DNA of 64,000 bases from Hymenobacter elongatus (GCF_004745955.1 NZ_SRLD01000004.1:108680-172679), one strand, 5' to 3'. Shown: positions 49,913 to 58,971, counted from the stretch's first letter. Numbers and translations are program-made. The notes: generated by a model not told the origin, from the letters alone.

Positions 49913-49941
49913 GGCTGCATCTGGGTGGGTGCAGCCTTTTT
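49913..49941 (+). terminator. Intrinsic terminator of the tRNA-like transcript
   Basis: GGCTGCA-TCTGGGTGGG-TGCAGCC followed by TTTTT: a 7-bp GC-rich stem with a T-run. It ends a ~240-nt transcript that would start near 49700. The remaining 49942-50119 shows no gene. Confidence 0.75.
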
Positions 49942-50119
49942 GCGTTCTGGCCGGCTAGCGAGGCAGTCAATTTATTACCTCCGTAGTACAATTCTTCGCA
50001 AAGAACGCCAAAAAACCCTAGACGCCGAAAAGCTCAGCCATAAATACTGCACCGTCAGAAGCAAGTTGACAGGGCAAGCACATGTGAATGAGCTTGTTAA
50101 CAGACAAGAATCCTATATC

Positions 50120-51247
50120 CTATTCCGCTTTGCAAATCAGCACCTGACTTTCTCCGGAAGCCTTGATGTAGCCTCGACACATCCCTTCCGAGTTGAACGG
50201 CATAGCGAAATTCCCCTGCCGGTCAAGGGAAATAAGGTCTCCGCCGAACTTGCCCACCTTATCGATGGTGGCCTGAGCAGCCTGTGGCAAAGGCTGGCGG
50301 AGGTACTCGACGCGGGCCGCTACGTCGTGGGCCACGGCGGCCCTGATAAGGTACTCGCTCCAGCCCGTGCACGACACGGCGCAGCTTTGGTTGTCGGCGT
50401 AGGTGCTGGCCCCAATGAGGGGCGCATCGCCTACACGGCCATAGCGCTTGTTGGTCATGCCGCCGGTGCTGGTGGCGGCGGCCAGGTTGCCATGCTCATC
50501 CAGGGCTACGGCGCCGACGGTACCGTATTTACGGCCTTCGGTGAAGATGTTCTGCCCGTCGAGGCTGCTCTGGGGCTTGCCGCCCTTCATTTTCACCTTA
50601 ACCTTGCCAGGGGCCGTCGACTCCGCTTTGGTGGGCGCGCTGAGCTGATAGGATGTGTCGGCGCTTTTGTCGGCCTGCAAGACTTTTTGCAGCTGCTGGT
50701 AGCGGGCCTCGGTATAGAAATACGAAGGCTCGGCAATGACCAAGCCTTTCTCACGGGCAACTTGCTTGGCTCCGGCCCCGACTATCATTACGTGCTCCGA
50801 TTTCTCCATCACGGCCCAAGCCGCCGGAATCGGGTTGCGAACGACGGTAACCCCCGCCACGGAGCCCGCTTTGGTCGTTTGGCCATCCATGATGGCGGCG
50901 TCCATCTCGTTGCGTCCTTCATGGGTAAATACCGCGCCTTTGCCAGCATTAAATAGTGGCGAATCTTCCATCGTACGCACCGTGGCCTCAACGGCATCGA
51001 GCGAAGTGCCGCCCTTCTTTAAAATTGCATAGCCCGTTTACAAGGCCAGATTGAGTGCTGCCGTGTACGCCTTTTCCTTTTCCGGAGTCATATTGGCCTG
51101 AGTGATGGTGCCCGCCCCGCCATGAATGACAAGAGTAATCCGGTTGGGGTCGGGAGCGGCTGCTATGGGTTGGGCCACGGCTACGTGCGAGGTTGCGACA
51201 CCGAGGCACAGCAACAGAGTAAGCCAGAGAAAACGGGGTGAGGTTAT
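50120..51247 (-). pseudogene. Broken isoaspartyl peptidase / L-asparaginase (Ntn hydrolase)
   Basis: Reading 51247 to 50120 in one frame gives a complete type 2 asparaginase/isoaspartyl peptidase: signal peptide (LTLLLCLGVATSHVAVAQ), ITLVIHGGAGTI, LKKGGTSLDAVEATVRTMEDSPLFNAGKG, and the autocleavage region GTVGAVALDEHGNLAAATSTGGM with the nucleophile Thr. Two lesions break it: an in-frame TAA at 51038-51040 (between LNLAL and TGYAIL) and no ATG, GTG or TTG at the expected start, where ATA stands at 51247. The 286-residue frame after an internal ATG (50980) lacks the HGGAG segment. Probably inactive. Confidence 0.85.
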
Positions 51248-51281
51248 GGAGAGCGGAAAAGGGCGAGAGGAGAAAAAGACT

Positions 51282-53483
51282 TTACCGCCGGGCTACCGGC
51301 TGGCTTTGCTGCCGGTGCCGGGCCAGACCAGCATCCAGAAACTGTAGAAACTTAGCCACCTCCGACTCATAGGCCACCGCCGGGGCCAGCAGCACTGGTT
51401 GTTCTAGCGTGCTGGCGGGGTCGAGTAGCACGTAGTAGGGCTGCGCATTCATATTGAAGCGGCTGATCTGAAAGTCCAGGTTCTGCTCGCCCAGCGTTTT
51501 CTTGACGCGCTTGTCCCGGGCCGAGGTGTACCATTGGCTGGCGGGCAGCTCGGTCTTGTCGTCGGCATAGAGAGCCACCAGCACAAAATCTTCGCGCAGG
51601 CGCTTGAGTACGCGTGGGTCGCTCCACACCGCCGCCTCCATCACGCGGCAGTTGCCGCAGTTGTGGCCCGTGAAATCGACAAATACCGGCTTATTCTGCT
51701 GCCGGGCGCAAGCCAGGGCCTCGGACAGCGTGAAGTAGCCAGCCAGATTGTGCGGCAGCTCCAGCTCGTCGGCGAAGCGCGGCGAGCCGCACAGGGTGGT
51801 GGTTTCGGCGGCCGGGGCCGCTGATACGCTGGTTTGCCAGGCAAAATCCTGGCGGGTGGCCGGTGGTGCCAGCGCCGAGAGTCCATTGAGCGGCGCGCCA
51901 AACAGGCCGGGCACCATGTAGACCATAAACGACAGCGCCACGGCCGCCAGCAGCAAGTGCGGCACGCTCACTTTGGTGCTTTCACTATCGTGGGGCAAGC
52001 GGATTTTCCCCAGCAGATACAGGCCTAGCAAGCCAGCCAGCACAATCCAGATGGCCAGAAACACCGGGCGCGGCAACAGGCCCCAGTGGTAGGATAGGTC
52101 GGCGGAGCTGAGGAACTTGAAGGCCATACCCAGCTCGACGAAGCCCAGTACGGCTTTGAGCGTGTTGAGCCAGCCACCTGAGCGCGGCATCGACTTCAGC
52201 CAGGTCGGGAACAAGGCAAACAGCACGAAAGGCAGCGCGAAAGCCGTGGAGAAAGCCAGCATGCCCAGCGTAGGCCGCAGCAGCTCCCCGTTGGCAGCCG
52301 CTATAGCCACCGACCCCACGATGGGCACCGTGCAGGAAAACGAAACCAGTACCAGCGTGGCCGCCATAAAAAAGAGCCCCGACCAACCGCCTTTATCAGC
52401 TTGGGCATCTACTTTATTCACCAGACTGCTAGGCGCGTTGATTTCAAACATGCCCAGAAACGACATGCCGAAGATCAGGAAAATAACAAAGGACAACAGA
52501 TTGGGCAGCCAGTGGGAGCTGATTACGTTGGCCGCGTCGGCCCCAAAGAGCAGGCTTACCAGCACACCCACGCCAGTGTAGATGCTGATGATGGACAAGC
52601 CATAGACCAGCGCTTTGCTAATGGCCTCGCCCCGGCTGCGGCTGTTGCTGGTGAAGTACGAAACCGTCATGGGCAGCATAGGATACACGCACGGCATGAG
52701 CACGGCTACCAGACCCGCGCCAAAAGCCAGCAGCAGATATTTCCACAAGCTCAGGCCGGCACCCGCGGGCTTGCTGGCCGGCGTAGCGCTGAGGGCCGAC
52801 GCAGTAACGGCCGGCTCAACGGTTTCAGATGCCACCGTGGCGGCAGAATCCTCTTCGGTAGCGGCGGCCGTGGCGGTGGTAGCTGGCAGCGCCGCCGAAT
52901 CGATAGCCGGAGCCGGGCTAGCGGCGGCCGGAGCTACCGGAGCCGCAGGAAGCATAGCAGCAGATGACGCAGCAGTAGCACCCACTACAGTTTCGGCGGC
53001 GGCTACCTCAACGGGGCCGAAACTGAGCGTTTCGTTGCCGGGAATGCAGCGCCCATCAACGTCGGTGCAGCTCTGGTACTCAACGTCGGCTGTGATGGTT
53101 AGGGGGCCGGGCTGCAGCACGCGGATGCGCTGCCGGATCTGGCCCGTTTTCTCGAAGTACGTAACGTCGCCCTTGAATACGTCGTCGAATGCCTTTTTTG
53201 CTCCTATCGATTTAGGCTTGCCCACCAGCGCGTAAGCCGGGCTTTTGGCGAAGCTGAACGTGAAAACCGTGGGGCCTAGGTCGGGGTCGAAGTCGGTGGC
53301 GTAGAGGTGCCAGGTGTTATCGATACGAGCATTTACGAGCAGGTCCAGCTCCTGACCGACGGTGGCCGCGGGCTGACTGAGAGCCGTGGTGAGCTTGGCC
53401 GGCGTGAGCACCTGCGCGGCTGCGCTGCCCACCAGGAGCAGCAGCGCCCATAGCGGCAGCAGTATTTTTTTACCAAAAAACAT
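51282..53483 (-). CDS. dsbD: Protein-disulfide reductase DsbD
   Basis: 733 residues. Signal peptide 1-23; N-terminal immunoglobulin-like domain (~25-165) with the Cys pair CTDVDGRC (~138-145); an Ala/Thr/Pro linker (~165-235); eight membrane helices (~240-570) with the conserved Cys in MPCVYPMLPM and SFSCTVPIVGS; and a C-terminal thioredoxin domain with CGNC (~609-612). It carries electrons from cytosolic thioredoxin across the inner membrane to periplasmic disulfide isomerases and heme-ligation proteins. It lies beside the broken peptidase gene, 35 bp away, on the same strand. Confidence 0.93.
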   Translation of the reverse strand: MFFGKKILLPLWALLLLVGSAAAQVLTPAKLTTALSQPAATVGQELDLLVNARIDNTWHLYATDFDPDLGPTVFTFSFAKSPAYALVGKPKSIGAKKAFDDVFKGDVTYFEKTGQIRQRIRVLQPGPLTITADVEYQSCTDVDGRCIPGNETLSFGPVEVAAAETVVGATAASSAAMLPAAPVAPAAASPAPAIDSAALPATTATAAATEEDSAATVASETVEPAVTASALSATPASKPAGAGLSLWKYLLLAFGAGLVAVLMPCVYPMLPMTVSYFTSNSRSRGEAISKALVYGLSIISIYTGVGVLVSLLFGADAANVISSHWLPNLLSFVIFLIFGMSFLGMFEINAPSSLVNKVDAQADKGGWSGLFFMAATLVLVSFSCTVPIVGSVAIAAANGELLRPTLGMLAFSTAFALPFVLFALFPTWLKSMPRSGGWLNTLKAVLGFVELGMAFKFLSSADLSYHWGLLPRPVFLAIWIVLAGLLGLYLLGKIRLPHDSESTKVSVPHLLLAAVALSFMVYMVPGLFGAPLNGLSALAPPATRQDFAWQTSVSAAPAAETTTLCGSPRFADELELPHNLAGYFTLSEALACARQQNKPVFVDFTGHNCGNCRVMEAAVWSDPRVLKRLREDFVLVALYADDKTELPASQWYTSARDKRVKKTLGEQNLDFQISRFNMNAQPYYVLLDPASTLEQPVLLAPAVAYESEVAKFLQFLDAGLARHRQQSQPVARR

Positions 53484-53659
53484 GAAGCGGAATTAGGTCA
53501 ACGATGACGTTGGAGAACAAACAAAGTACGGCAGGAAGTGTCACAATCTTGTTATAAAGGCTGCTTGGGCACGATGACTAATCGGCTGGTCACACGAAGC
53601 CGAAGCCGGCGGAAGCACAAATACCACACCCTAGCCGGAACCGCTTGGGCGGAATCCCG

Positions 53660-53667
53660 TACTTTTG
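53660..53667 (+). promoter_or_regulatory. -7 element TACTTTTG of the CBS/CorC gene
   Basis: A perfect TAnnTTTG match, 45 bp before the ATG at 53713, in the 229-bp spacer that separates it from divergent dsbD. Confidence 0.55.
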
Positions 53668-53712
53668 CAACATAAAGGCAGCTGAACCGCGTGAGTTCGA
53701 GTTGCCGCACCT

Positions 53713-55041
53713 ATGGCCTTAAATATTTTGCTTACCGTTCTGCTGGTATTGCTCAACGGTTTTTTTGTGGCGGCAGAGTTTGCCTTCGTCAAAGTTCGCG
53801 TCTCGCAAATCGAGATAAAAGCCCAGAGCGGCAACCGCCTGGCCAAGCTCGTGCAGAAGATGCTGCGGGATTTGAACTACTACCTTTCGGCTACCCAGTT
53901 GGGTATCACCTTAGCCTCGCTGGCCTTGGGCTGGATTGGGGAAAGCGTAGTAGCCGAAGTGGTAATGGCTATTATTCACCAGTTCGATATTACCCTGTCG
54001 CCTAACGCCGTGCACCAGATTTCGCTGGTCACGTCGTTTTCTATTATTACCGTTTTGCACATCGTCCTGGGTGAGCAGGCTCCCAAAGTACTGGCTATTC
54101 AGAAACCGGAGAATACAGCCATTGCCATTGCTGTGCCGCTGTATGCCTTTACCTGGATTATGACGCCGTTCATCAAGCTGCTCAACAAGCTCTCCAATAT
54201 GGTGGCCGGCCTGTTTGGCGGCCAGGCCACGCACGGCTCCGAGGCCCACTCGGCCGACGAACTGCGACTGCTGCTGGACCAAAGCAAGCAGAGCGGGGAG
54301 ATTCAGGATTCGGAGCACGAGCTGATCGAGAACGTATTTCAGTTCAATGACCGGATGGTGAAGCAGATCATGGTGCCCCGCACCAAGCTCTCGGCCATCG
54401 ACGTGGAAACCCCCCAGGACAGCGTGCTGGAGTTGGTGTATAACGAAGGCTATTCGCGCATCCCGGTCTTCGAAGACAACATCGATAACATCGTGGGCGT
54501 GCTCTACGTGAAGGATTTGCTGCAGATCATCCGGCGCAACGAGCCCATCGTGCTGGCAAAGATTATGCGGCCGGCCTATTTCGTGCCCGAAACCAAGAAG
54601 ATCAATCGGCTGCTGCGCCAGTTCCAGCGCAAGCATATGCACATGGCCATCGTGAGCGACGAGTTTGGCGGCGTGTCCGGCATCGTCACCATCGAGGATA
54701 TTATGGAAGAGCTGGTCGGCGAAATTCAGGACGAATACGATAACGAGGTACCCGTAGTGGAGAAAGTTTCGGAAACCGACTACCGCGTCAACACCAGCAC
54801 GCCTATTTCCGACGTCAACGAGTATCTGCCCTTTCCGCTGCCCGAAGGCGACGACTACGAAACCGTAGGCGGCCTACTGAACGTTATTTATGGCAACATT
54901 CCGGAAGTAGGCGACGTGGCCGTGCTCGACAACTACGAGTTCCGGGTCATGAAACGCTCGAAGCGCGCCATAGAGTTGGTACAGCTGCGCGTCACGACCC
55001 GCGAGGAGCGTGAGGCCACCGACGAAGTCATGCCGCTGTAG
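53713..55041 (+). CDS. CNNM/CorC-type protein (DUF21-CBS-CorC_HlyC)
   Basis: 442 residues. The N-terminal DUF21 membrane domain (~1-190) has four helices and the LNGFFVAAEFAFVKVR start. Two CBS domains follow (~215-340: IMVPRTKLSAID, VGVLYVKDLLQII, EFGGVSGIVTIEDI). The C-terminal CorC_HlyC domain (~350-435) ends the protein. Members are linked to magnesium/cobalt resistance or export and are often annotated as 'hemolysin'. It has its own promoter and a terminator at 55060. Confidence 0.93.
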   Translation: MALNILLTVLLVLLNGFFVAAEFAFVKVRVSQIEIKAQSGNRLAKLVQKMLRDLNYYLSATQLGITLASLALGWIGESVVAEVVMAIIHQFDITLSPNAVHQISLVTSFSIITVLHIVLGEQAPKVLAIQKPENTAIAIAVPLYAFTWIMTPFIKLLNKLSNMVAGLFGGQATHGSEAHSADELRLLLDQSKQSGEIQDSEHELIENVFQFNDRMVKQIMVPRTKLSAIDVETPQDSVLELVYNEGYSRIPVFEDNIDNIVGVLYVKDLLQIIRRNEPIVLAKIMRPAYFVPETKKINRLLRQFQRKHMHMAIVSDEFGGVSGIVTIEDIMEELVGEIQDEYDNEVPVVEKVSETDYRVNTSTPISDVNEYLPFPLPEGDDYETVGGLLNVIYGNIPEVGDVAVLDNYEFRVMKRSKRAIELVQLRVTTREEREATDEVMPL

Positions 55042-55059
55042 TAGCAGGCAACCATTCAG

Positions 55060-55104
55060 GCAACAAGCCCCGGCATCTGAGCTTCAGGTGCCGGGGCTTG
55101 TTGC
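55060..55104. terminator. Terminator between the convergent CBS and carbonic anhydrase genes
   Basis: A 16-bp perfect stem GCAACAAGCCCCGGCA with its complement, 13-nt loop. Suited to the plus strand mainly; lies 18 bp after the CBS gene. Confidence 0.75.
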
Positions 55105-55141
55105 TTGGACGACAAATGGCCGACTGCGAAAAAGGCGAATA

Positions 55142-55660
55142 TTACTCCGGCTTCAGCCAGCTAGCATATAAGACGTAGTTATCAGCCGTACGCTCCAGAG
55201 TAGCCCGCTGCTCCTCCGACACAGGCTTCACTTTCCGGGCCGGAATGCCGGCGTACAGATAGCCCGACTCACAGATCGTGTTTTCCAGCACCACGGCCCC
55301 GGCGGCAATAATGCAGCCCCGCCCCACCACGGCTTTATCCATCACAATGGCCCCCATGCCAATGAGCACGTCGTCCTCGATGGTGCAGCCGTGCACAATG
55401 GCTTTGTGCCCGATACTCACCCGGGAGCCCACCGTGGTAGCGGCCTTCTGATACGTACAGTGCAGCACGGCCCCATCCTGAATGTTGGTTTTGTCGCCGA
55501 TGCGGATACTGTTCACATCGCCCCGAATGACGGCGTTGAACCACACGGTGCAATCGGCACCCAGCGTCACGTCACCGATGATGGTGGCATTTTCGGCCAC
55601 GAAACAGTTGGGCCCCAGGGTTGGGTGAATACCTCGAACGGGCAGCAGCAAAGCAGGCAT
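55142..55660 (-). CDS. γ-class carbonic anhydrase-like hexapeptide-repeat protein
   Basis: 172 residues, the typical length. Left-handed β-helix hexapeptide repeats run through residues ~12-145 (VAENATIIGDVTLGADCTVWFNAVIRGDVNSIRIGD in pieces). The His ligands of the γ-CA zinc site are in HCTY, IGHKAIVHGC. A short helix closes the trimer. The family includes active carbonic anhydrases and paralogues (YrdA/PaaY) of unknown activity, so the assignment stops there. Cytosolic. Confidence 0.9.
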   Translation of the reverse strand: MPALLLPVRGIHPTLGPNCFVAENATIIGDVTLGADCTVWFNAVIRGDVNSIRIGDKTNIQDGAVLHCTYQKAATTVGSRVSIGHKAIVHGCTIEDDVLIGMGAIVMDKAVVGRGCIIAAGAVVLENTICESGYLYAGIPARKVKPVSEEQRATLERTADNYVLYASWLKPE

Positions 55661-55749
55661 TTAGTAGTGATTGAGGTATAAATTTCAACGAATTGGTAAG
55701 CTCAGACGGGTGAAAAGCAGCCGCGCCAGTCCGGTACGTACGGGTCCGG

Positions 55750-56733
55750 CTACCGCGTCAGCATGCGTTTCCAGGTTCCTTTCTCGATGTTGTATTTTAA
55801 AGTACTCGGCAGCGCCTGCCAGAAATACTTGTTGACTTCCACCGCAAAGCTAGGCTGCATATAGCAGTTGATGGTGCAGCCCTCACACTGCGGCAAGCGC
55901 CCTTCCAACGCCACCATACGGCCCACTTCGGGCGAGTGGTAGAGGTCGTAGAGCTGCCCCTGAATGGGAAATTTCTGCTCGCCCAAATGGTAGCAGGGCA
56001 CCACCAGCTCATTGCTGGGCGAAATAACGAGCGTAGTGCTGGCGGCCTTGCAGACGGGCGCGGCCACGTGGTTGCCGCCATCCTTGCGCAGCGCAATAAA
56101 GGCCTCGTTCAGGTACACACCGCGCCGTTTGCCGAAGGCCGACAAATAGTCCAGCTCCGCCGGTGTCAGCTGCCCACCGGCATCGATGCCGTTATACTCG
56201 AAAGCGGGGTTAATGATGAGCATCAGCCCGTTCGGCTGCGCAATATCCCGATACACTGCTTCCAGATCGTGCAGGTTGTCGCGGAACACGGTGAAGAGAA
56301 TATCGGGCCGCTCGCCCAATTCTTTGGCCACCCGAATACTTTCGAGCACGAAATCGTAGCAGGCTACCCCGCGGCCTTTGTCGTGCACTTCCTTTTCGGA
56401 GGCATCGAGCGAGAAATGCAGCATATCTACCTTGCCACGCAGCTTTTCGGCATACTTGGGATAGAGCAGGCAGTTCGTGGTCAGCGTTGTGATAAAGCCC
56501 ATGTCGTGGGCCAGACCGATAAACTCGTGAATCTGGCGGTGCAGCAGCGGCTCACCTCCCGTGAAGTCGACGACGCTCACGCCCAGCCGCTTCAGGTCCC
56601 GCAGGTTCTGCGCTACGTCGGCCAGTTGAATGTAAGGCGAAGGTTTCTCCCAGATATCACAAAACGAGCAGCGCGCGTTGCACCGGTACGTAACGTAATA
56701 ATTGCAAAGCACCGGATGACGAACTAGACGCAT
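55750..56733 (-). CDS. Radical SAM protein with SPASM-like C-terminus
   Basis: 327 residues. The radical SAM cluster motif CxxxCxxC is CNARCSFC (~18-25), followed by DFTGGEPLL (SAM-binding GGEP) and a TIM-barrel core. The C-terminal third has Cys residues in APVCKAAST, PCYHL and CEGCTINCYMQPSF, which could bind a second iron-sulfur cluster. It may modify a metabolite or peptide; nothing in the neighbourhood names the substrate. It is 66 bp away from the endonuclease III-like gene on the same strand. Confidence 0.88.
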   Translation of the reverse strand: MRLVRHPVLCNYYVTYRCNARCSFCDIWEKPSPYIQLADVAQNLRDLKRLGVSVVDFTGGEPLLHRQIHEFIGLAHDMGFITTLTTNCLLYPKYAEKLRGKVDMLHFSLDASEKEVHDKGRGVACYDFVLESIRVAKELGERPDILFTVFRDNLHDLEAVYRDIAQPNGLMLIINPAFEYNGIDAGGQLTPAELDYLSAFGKRRGVYLNEAFIALRKDGGNHVAAPVCKAASTTLVISPSNELVVPCYHLGEQKFPIQGQLYDLYHSPEVGRMVALEGRLPQCEGCTINCYMQPSFAVEVNKYFWQALPSTLKYNIEKGTWKRMLTR

Positions 56734-56798
56734 AATGAGGCTAAAGGTACGCAGTAGTGCCGCAGCGGCCGGCCCGAAGTATGGGCTACGCGAGGTAA

Positions 56799-57557
56799 CT
56801 AGTGCTGCAACGTGCCCCGGGCACTATCCCAGTGGGTGGGAGTAGCCGCCAGTGCCTCTGCCGTAGCGGGCCCGTAGTGTTCCAGATAATAGTTGCAGAA
56901 GCCTTTGAGCAGACAGCGCGGGCAGTCAGGCTTGGCGAAAAAGCAGACGTGCTGCCCATGCCAATAGTTGTGCTTGTGAAAGTTGAGCAGCACCAACGCA
57001 TCCTTGGGCAGTTGCTCGAGCAGCACCTGATGCGCCTTTTCCACCGATACCTTGGGCCCGATCATGCCCACGCGCTGTGCCACCCGGTGCACATGCACAT
57101 CAACGGGCAACACGGGCTTCTGATAGGTAAAAAGCAGCACCAGAGAAGCTGTTTTCAAGCCGATACCCGGCATAGCTGTCAGCCATTCCAGACCTTTCTC
57201 CACGGGCCAGTCGGCCAGAAAATCCAGCGTGAAGGCCCCCTGCTCGGCTTTGATACGGCGTAGTATTTCCTGAATGCGCGGGGCCTGCGTATCAGGCCAG
57301 CGGGTGGTCCGGATGGCGTGGGCCAGCTCGGTAGTGGGTGCCGCCAGCACGCCTTCCCAGTCCGTAAAAGCCTCCAGCATTCGGTCGTAGGCCAGCTCCT
57401 CGTCCCGGTGCGTGGTGCGGTGCGACAGCAACGTACTAATGAGCTCCCGCATGGGCGCGCGCCGGGGCGTGGGGTCCAGCGGGCCGAAAAACTCATTCAG
57501 GATAACATGGTCTTGCCAGGTTTTCTGGGCGGGCGGCAGCGCGTAGGCATCGGTCAT
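56799..57557 (-). CDS. Endonuclease III-like HhH-GPD DNA glycosylase
   Basis: 252 residues from the ATG at 57557; the upstream extension is rejected because it crosses the terminator at 57650. The helix-hairpin-helix MPGIGLKTASLVL carries the Lys (~K125) and is followed by the catalytic Asp in VDVHVHRVAQRVG. The [4Fe-4S] loop is C-x6-C-x2-C-x5-C (CFFAKPDCPRCLLKGFC). It would excise damaged bases and nick the DNA (base excision repair). It differs from E. coli Nth in an N-terminal extension and looks like the bacterial Nth-like subgroup. Confidence 0.9.
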   Translation of the reverse strand: MTDAYALPPAQKTWQDHVILNEFFGPLDPTPRRAPMRELISTLLSHRTTHRDEELAYDRMLEAFTDWEGVLAAPTTELAHAIRTTRWPDTQAPRIQEILRRIKAEQGAFTLDFLADWPVEKGLEWLTAMPGIGLKTASLVLLFTYQKPVLPVDVHVHRVAQRVGMIGPKVSVEKAHQVLLEQLPKDALVLLNFHKHNYWHGQHVCFFAKPDCPRCLLKGFCNYYLEHYGPATAEALAATPTHWDSARGTLQH

Positions 57558-57649
57558 GCCAGCTTGTACCCCCGCCGGGGAATTCAGGTTGCCGCTTTGG
57601 CCGCTTTCAAGGCCTGCTGCTTGCTTTAGTTTGAAACTGAGGCGCACAA

Positions 57650-57683
57650 AAAAAGGCGACACCCAAAGGGGTATCGCCTTTTT
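57650..57683 (-). terminator. Terminator of OmpA-like gene 1
   Basis: Stem AAAAAGGCGA / TCGCCTTTTT continued by ACCC/GGGT, lying 19 bp downstream of the OmpA-like stop on the minus strand. Confidence 0.75.
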
Positions 57684-57701
57684 GAGACTTTAAGCGTGAG
57701 C

Positions 57702-58409
57702 TTAGATGGTGCCTTTCTCAGCAGCCTTCTTCAGCTTTTCGTTGGCGAAGATGGCTACTTCTACCCGGCGGTTAGCAATCCGACCGGCTTCGGTCGAGTT
57801 GTCGGCCACCGGCTGACGCGAGCCGTAGCCCGTTACGGTGAAGCGCGAAGCATCTACGCCTTGGGCCTGGGCCGAGTTGGCCACGGCCTGCGCCCGGCGC
57901 TGCGACAAAGGGTCGTTGACGGCGTCGTTGCCGCTGGTGTCGGTGTGGCCTTCCACGATTACGTTGGTGTCGTCGTACTTGATGAGGGTTTTAGCCAGCT
58001 CAGCAATGTTGTCCTGGGCGGTAGAGGTCAGGGCCGACGAGTTCTTGGCGAAGAGCAAACCCGAATCGAAGGTAATCTTGATGCCTTCGCCTACCCGCTC
58101 TACCCGAGCCCCAGCCATTTCTCTTTTCAGCTCAGCAGCCTGCTTGTCCATCCGACGGCCGATCAGCGCGCCAGCACCACCACCTACTACGGCACCGATG
58201 ATAGCACCTTTGGCCGTGCCCGACTTGCCACCGATTACCCGGCCCAGTACGGCACCACCGGCTGCTCCGCCCAAACCGCCGAGTACAGCGCCTTTGGCCG
58301 TTTTGCTCCAGGGCTTCTTAGCCGTAGGGGTCGTTTGAGCCTCAGCATAGTTGGTGCCCAGCAAGAGCACTGCCAGCATCATTGCGATATACGAACGAAG
58401 GGTTTTCAT
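57702..58409 (-). CDS. OmpA-family protein with glycine-zipper domain (paralogue 1)
   Basis: 235 residues from the ATG at 58409. Signal peptide 1-24 (ends YAEAQ). A glycine-zipper region (~40-90: GGLGGAAGGAVLGRVIGG, AIIGAVVGGGAGALIG) is followed by an OmpA C-like peptidoglycan-binding domain (~120-230) with NVIVEGHTDTSGNDAVN and LSQRRAQAVANSA. The glycine zipper may span the outer membrane or oligomerise. No lipobox, unlike paralogue 2 at 58972. The two share most of their sequence after the signal. Confidence 0.9.
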   Translation of the reverse strand: MKTLRSYIAMMLAVLLLGTNYAEAQTTPTAKKPWSKTAKGAVLGGLGGAAGGAVLGRVIGGKSGTAKGAIIGAVVGGGAGALIGRRMDKQAAELKREMAGARVERVGEGIKITFDSGLLFAKNSSALTSTAQDNIAELAKTLIKYDDTNVIVEGHTDTSGNDAVNDPLSQRRAQAVANSAQAQGVDASRFTVTGYGSRQPVADNSTEAGRIANRRVEVAIFANEKLKKAAEKGTI

Positions 58410-58971
58410 TGTCTTTGTATTTTGTGTTTTTGGTGTGCTGTAAAGATGCAGAGGTTTTTCATTTTCTGGCATCATCCACTCGTTTTTGCAGTATAGCCAA
58501 CGGGCAGTTGTGAGGTATTTGGCAACCACCTTGCCAAAACCTAGTGAAGGAGAATAAAATAATTGAAAACTTGCTTAACAATACTTAAATAAGCTTTTTA
58601 ATTGGAAATTCATTTCTCAAAGTGGCTAGTATACGCCCCAAACAGCTTCTCTACATTCTATCAATCCGGCAGCTGAATTCGACGGTAACCGCTTACTAAG
58701 CGGGATGTGCGGGCCTTCGTTGGGCAATACAAGTCGGTGTATTTTGTAGGACAATATCTGTTTGACCATGAAGCCGTGCGGTAAGCTGATAGAACATCCC
58801 GCTTGATCTAAAGGTCAGCAGTATTTCGGCCAACCGACCAAACAGATCTTACACCACGATAAATTTACGCTAAGCCCCCATCCCGTTTACCAATTCTGAG
58901 CAGCTGCTAAACACAGAAAAAGCCGCCCCACATCGGGGCGGCTTTTCTAACGTATCAGCGGAAGCTACCGC
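58410..58971. other. Gene-free spacer between OmpA paralogues with interleaved inverted repeats
   Basis: 562 bp, A+T-richer than the neighbours. It contains AAGCGGGATGT (58698-58708) pairing with ACATCCCGCTT (58794-58804), and ATCTGTTTG (58756-58764) pairing with CAAACAGAT (58839-58847). The two pairs interleave (A-B-A'-B'), which is the topology of a pseudoknot. No ORF with a credible start is seen. The terminator of paralogue 2 lies at 58915-58948. Confidence 0.45.
58915..58948 (-). terminator. Terminator of OmpA-like gene 2
   Basis: Stem AGAAAAGCCGCCCC with its complement (one extra A bulge), loop of 5 nt, 24 bp past the stop of the gene at 58972. Confidence 0.75.

Noticed and set aside
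49806..49991. A minus-strand frame across the tRNA-like gene ending EEGFEPPW
   Set aside because: The ending is the usual artefact of translating the antisense of a tRNA T-arm.
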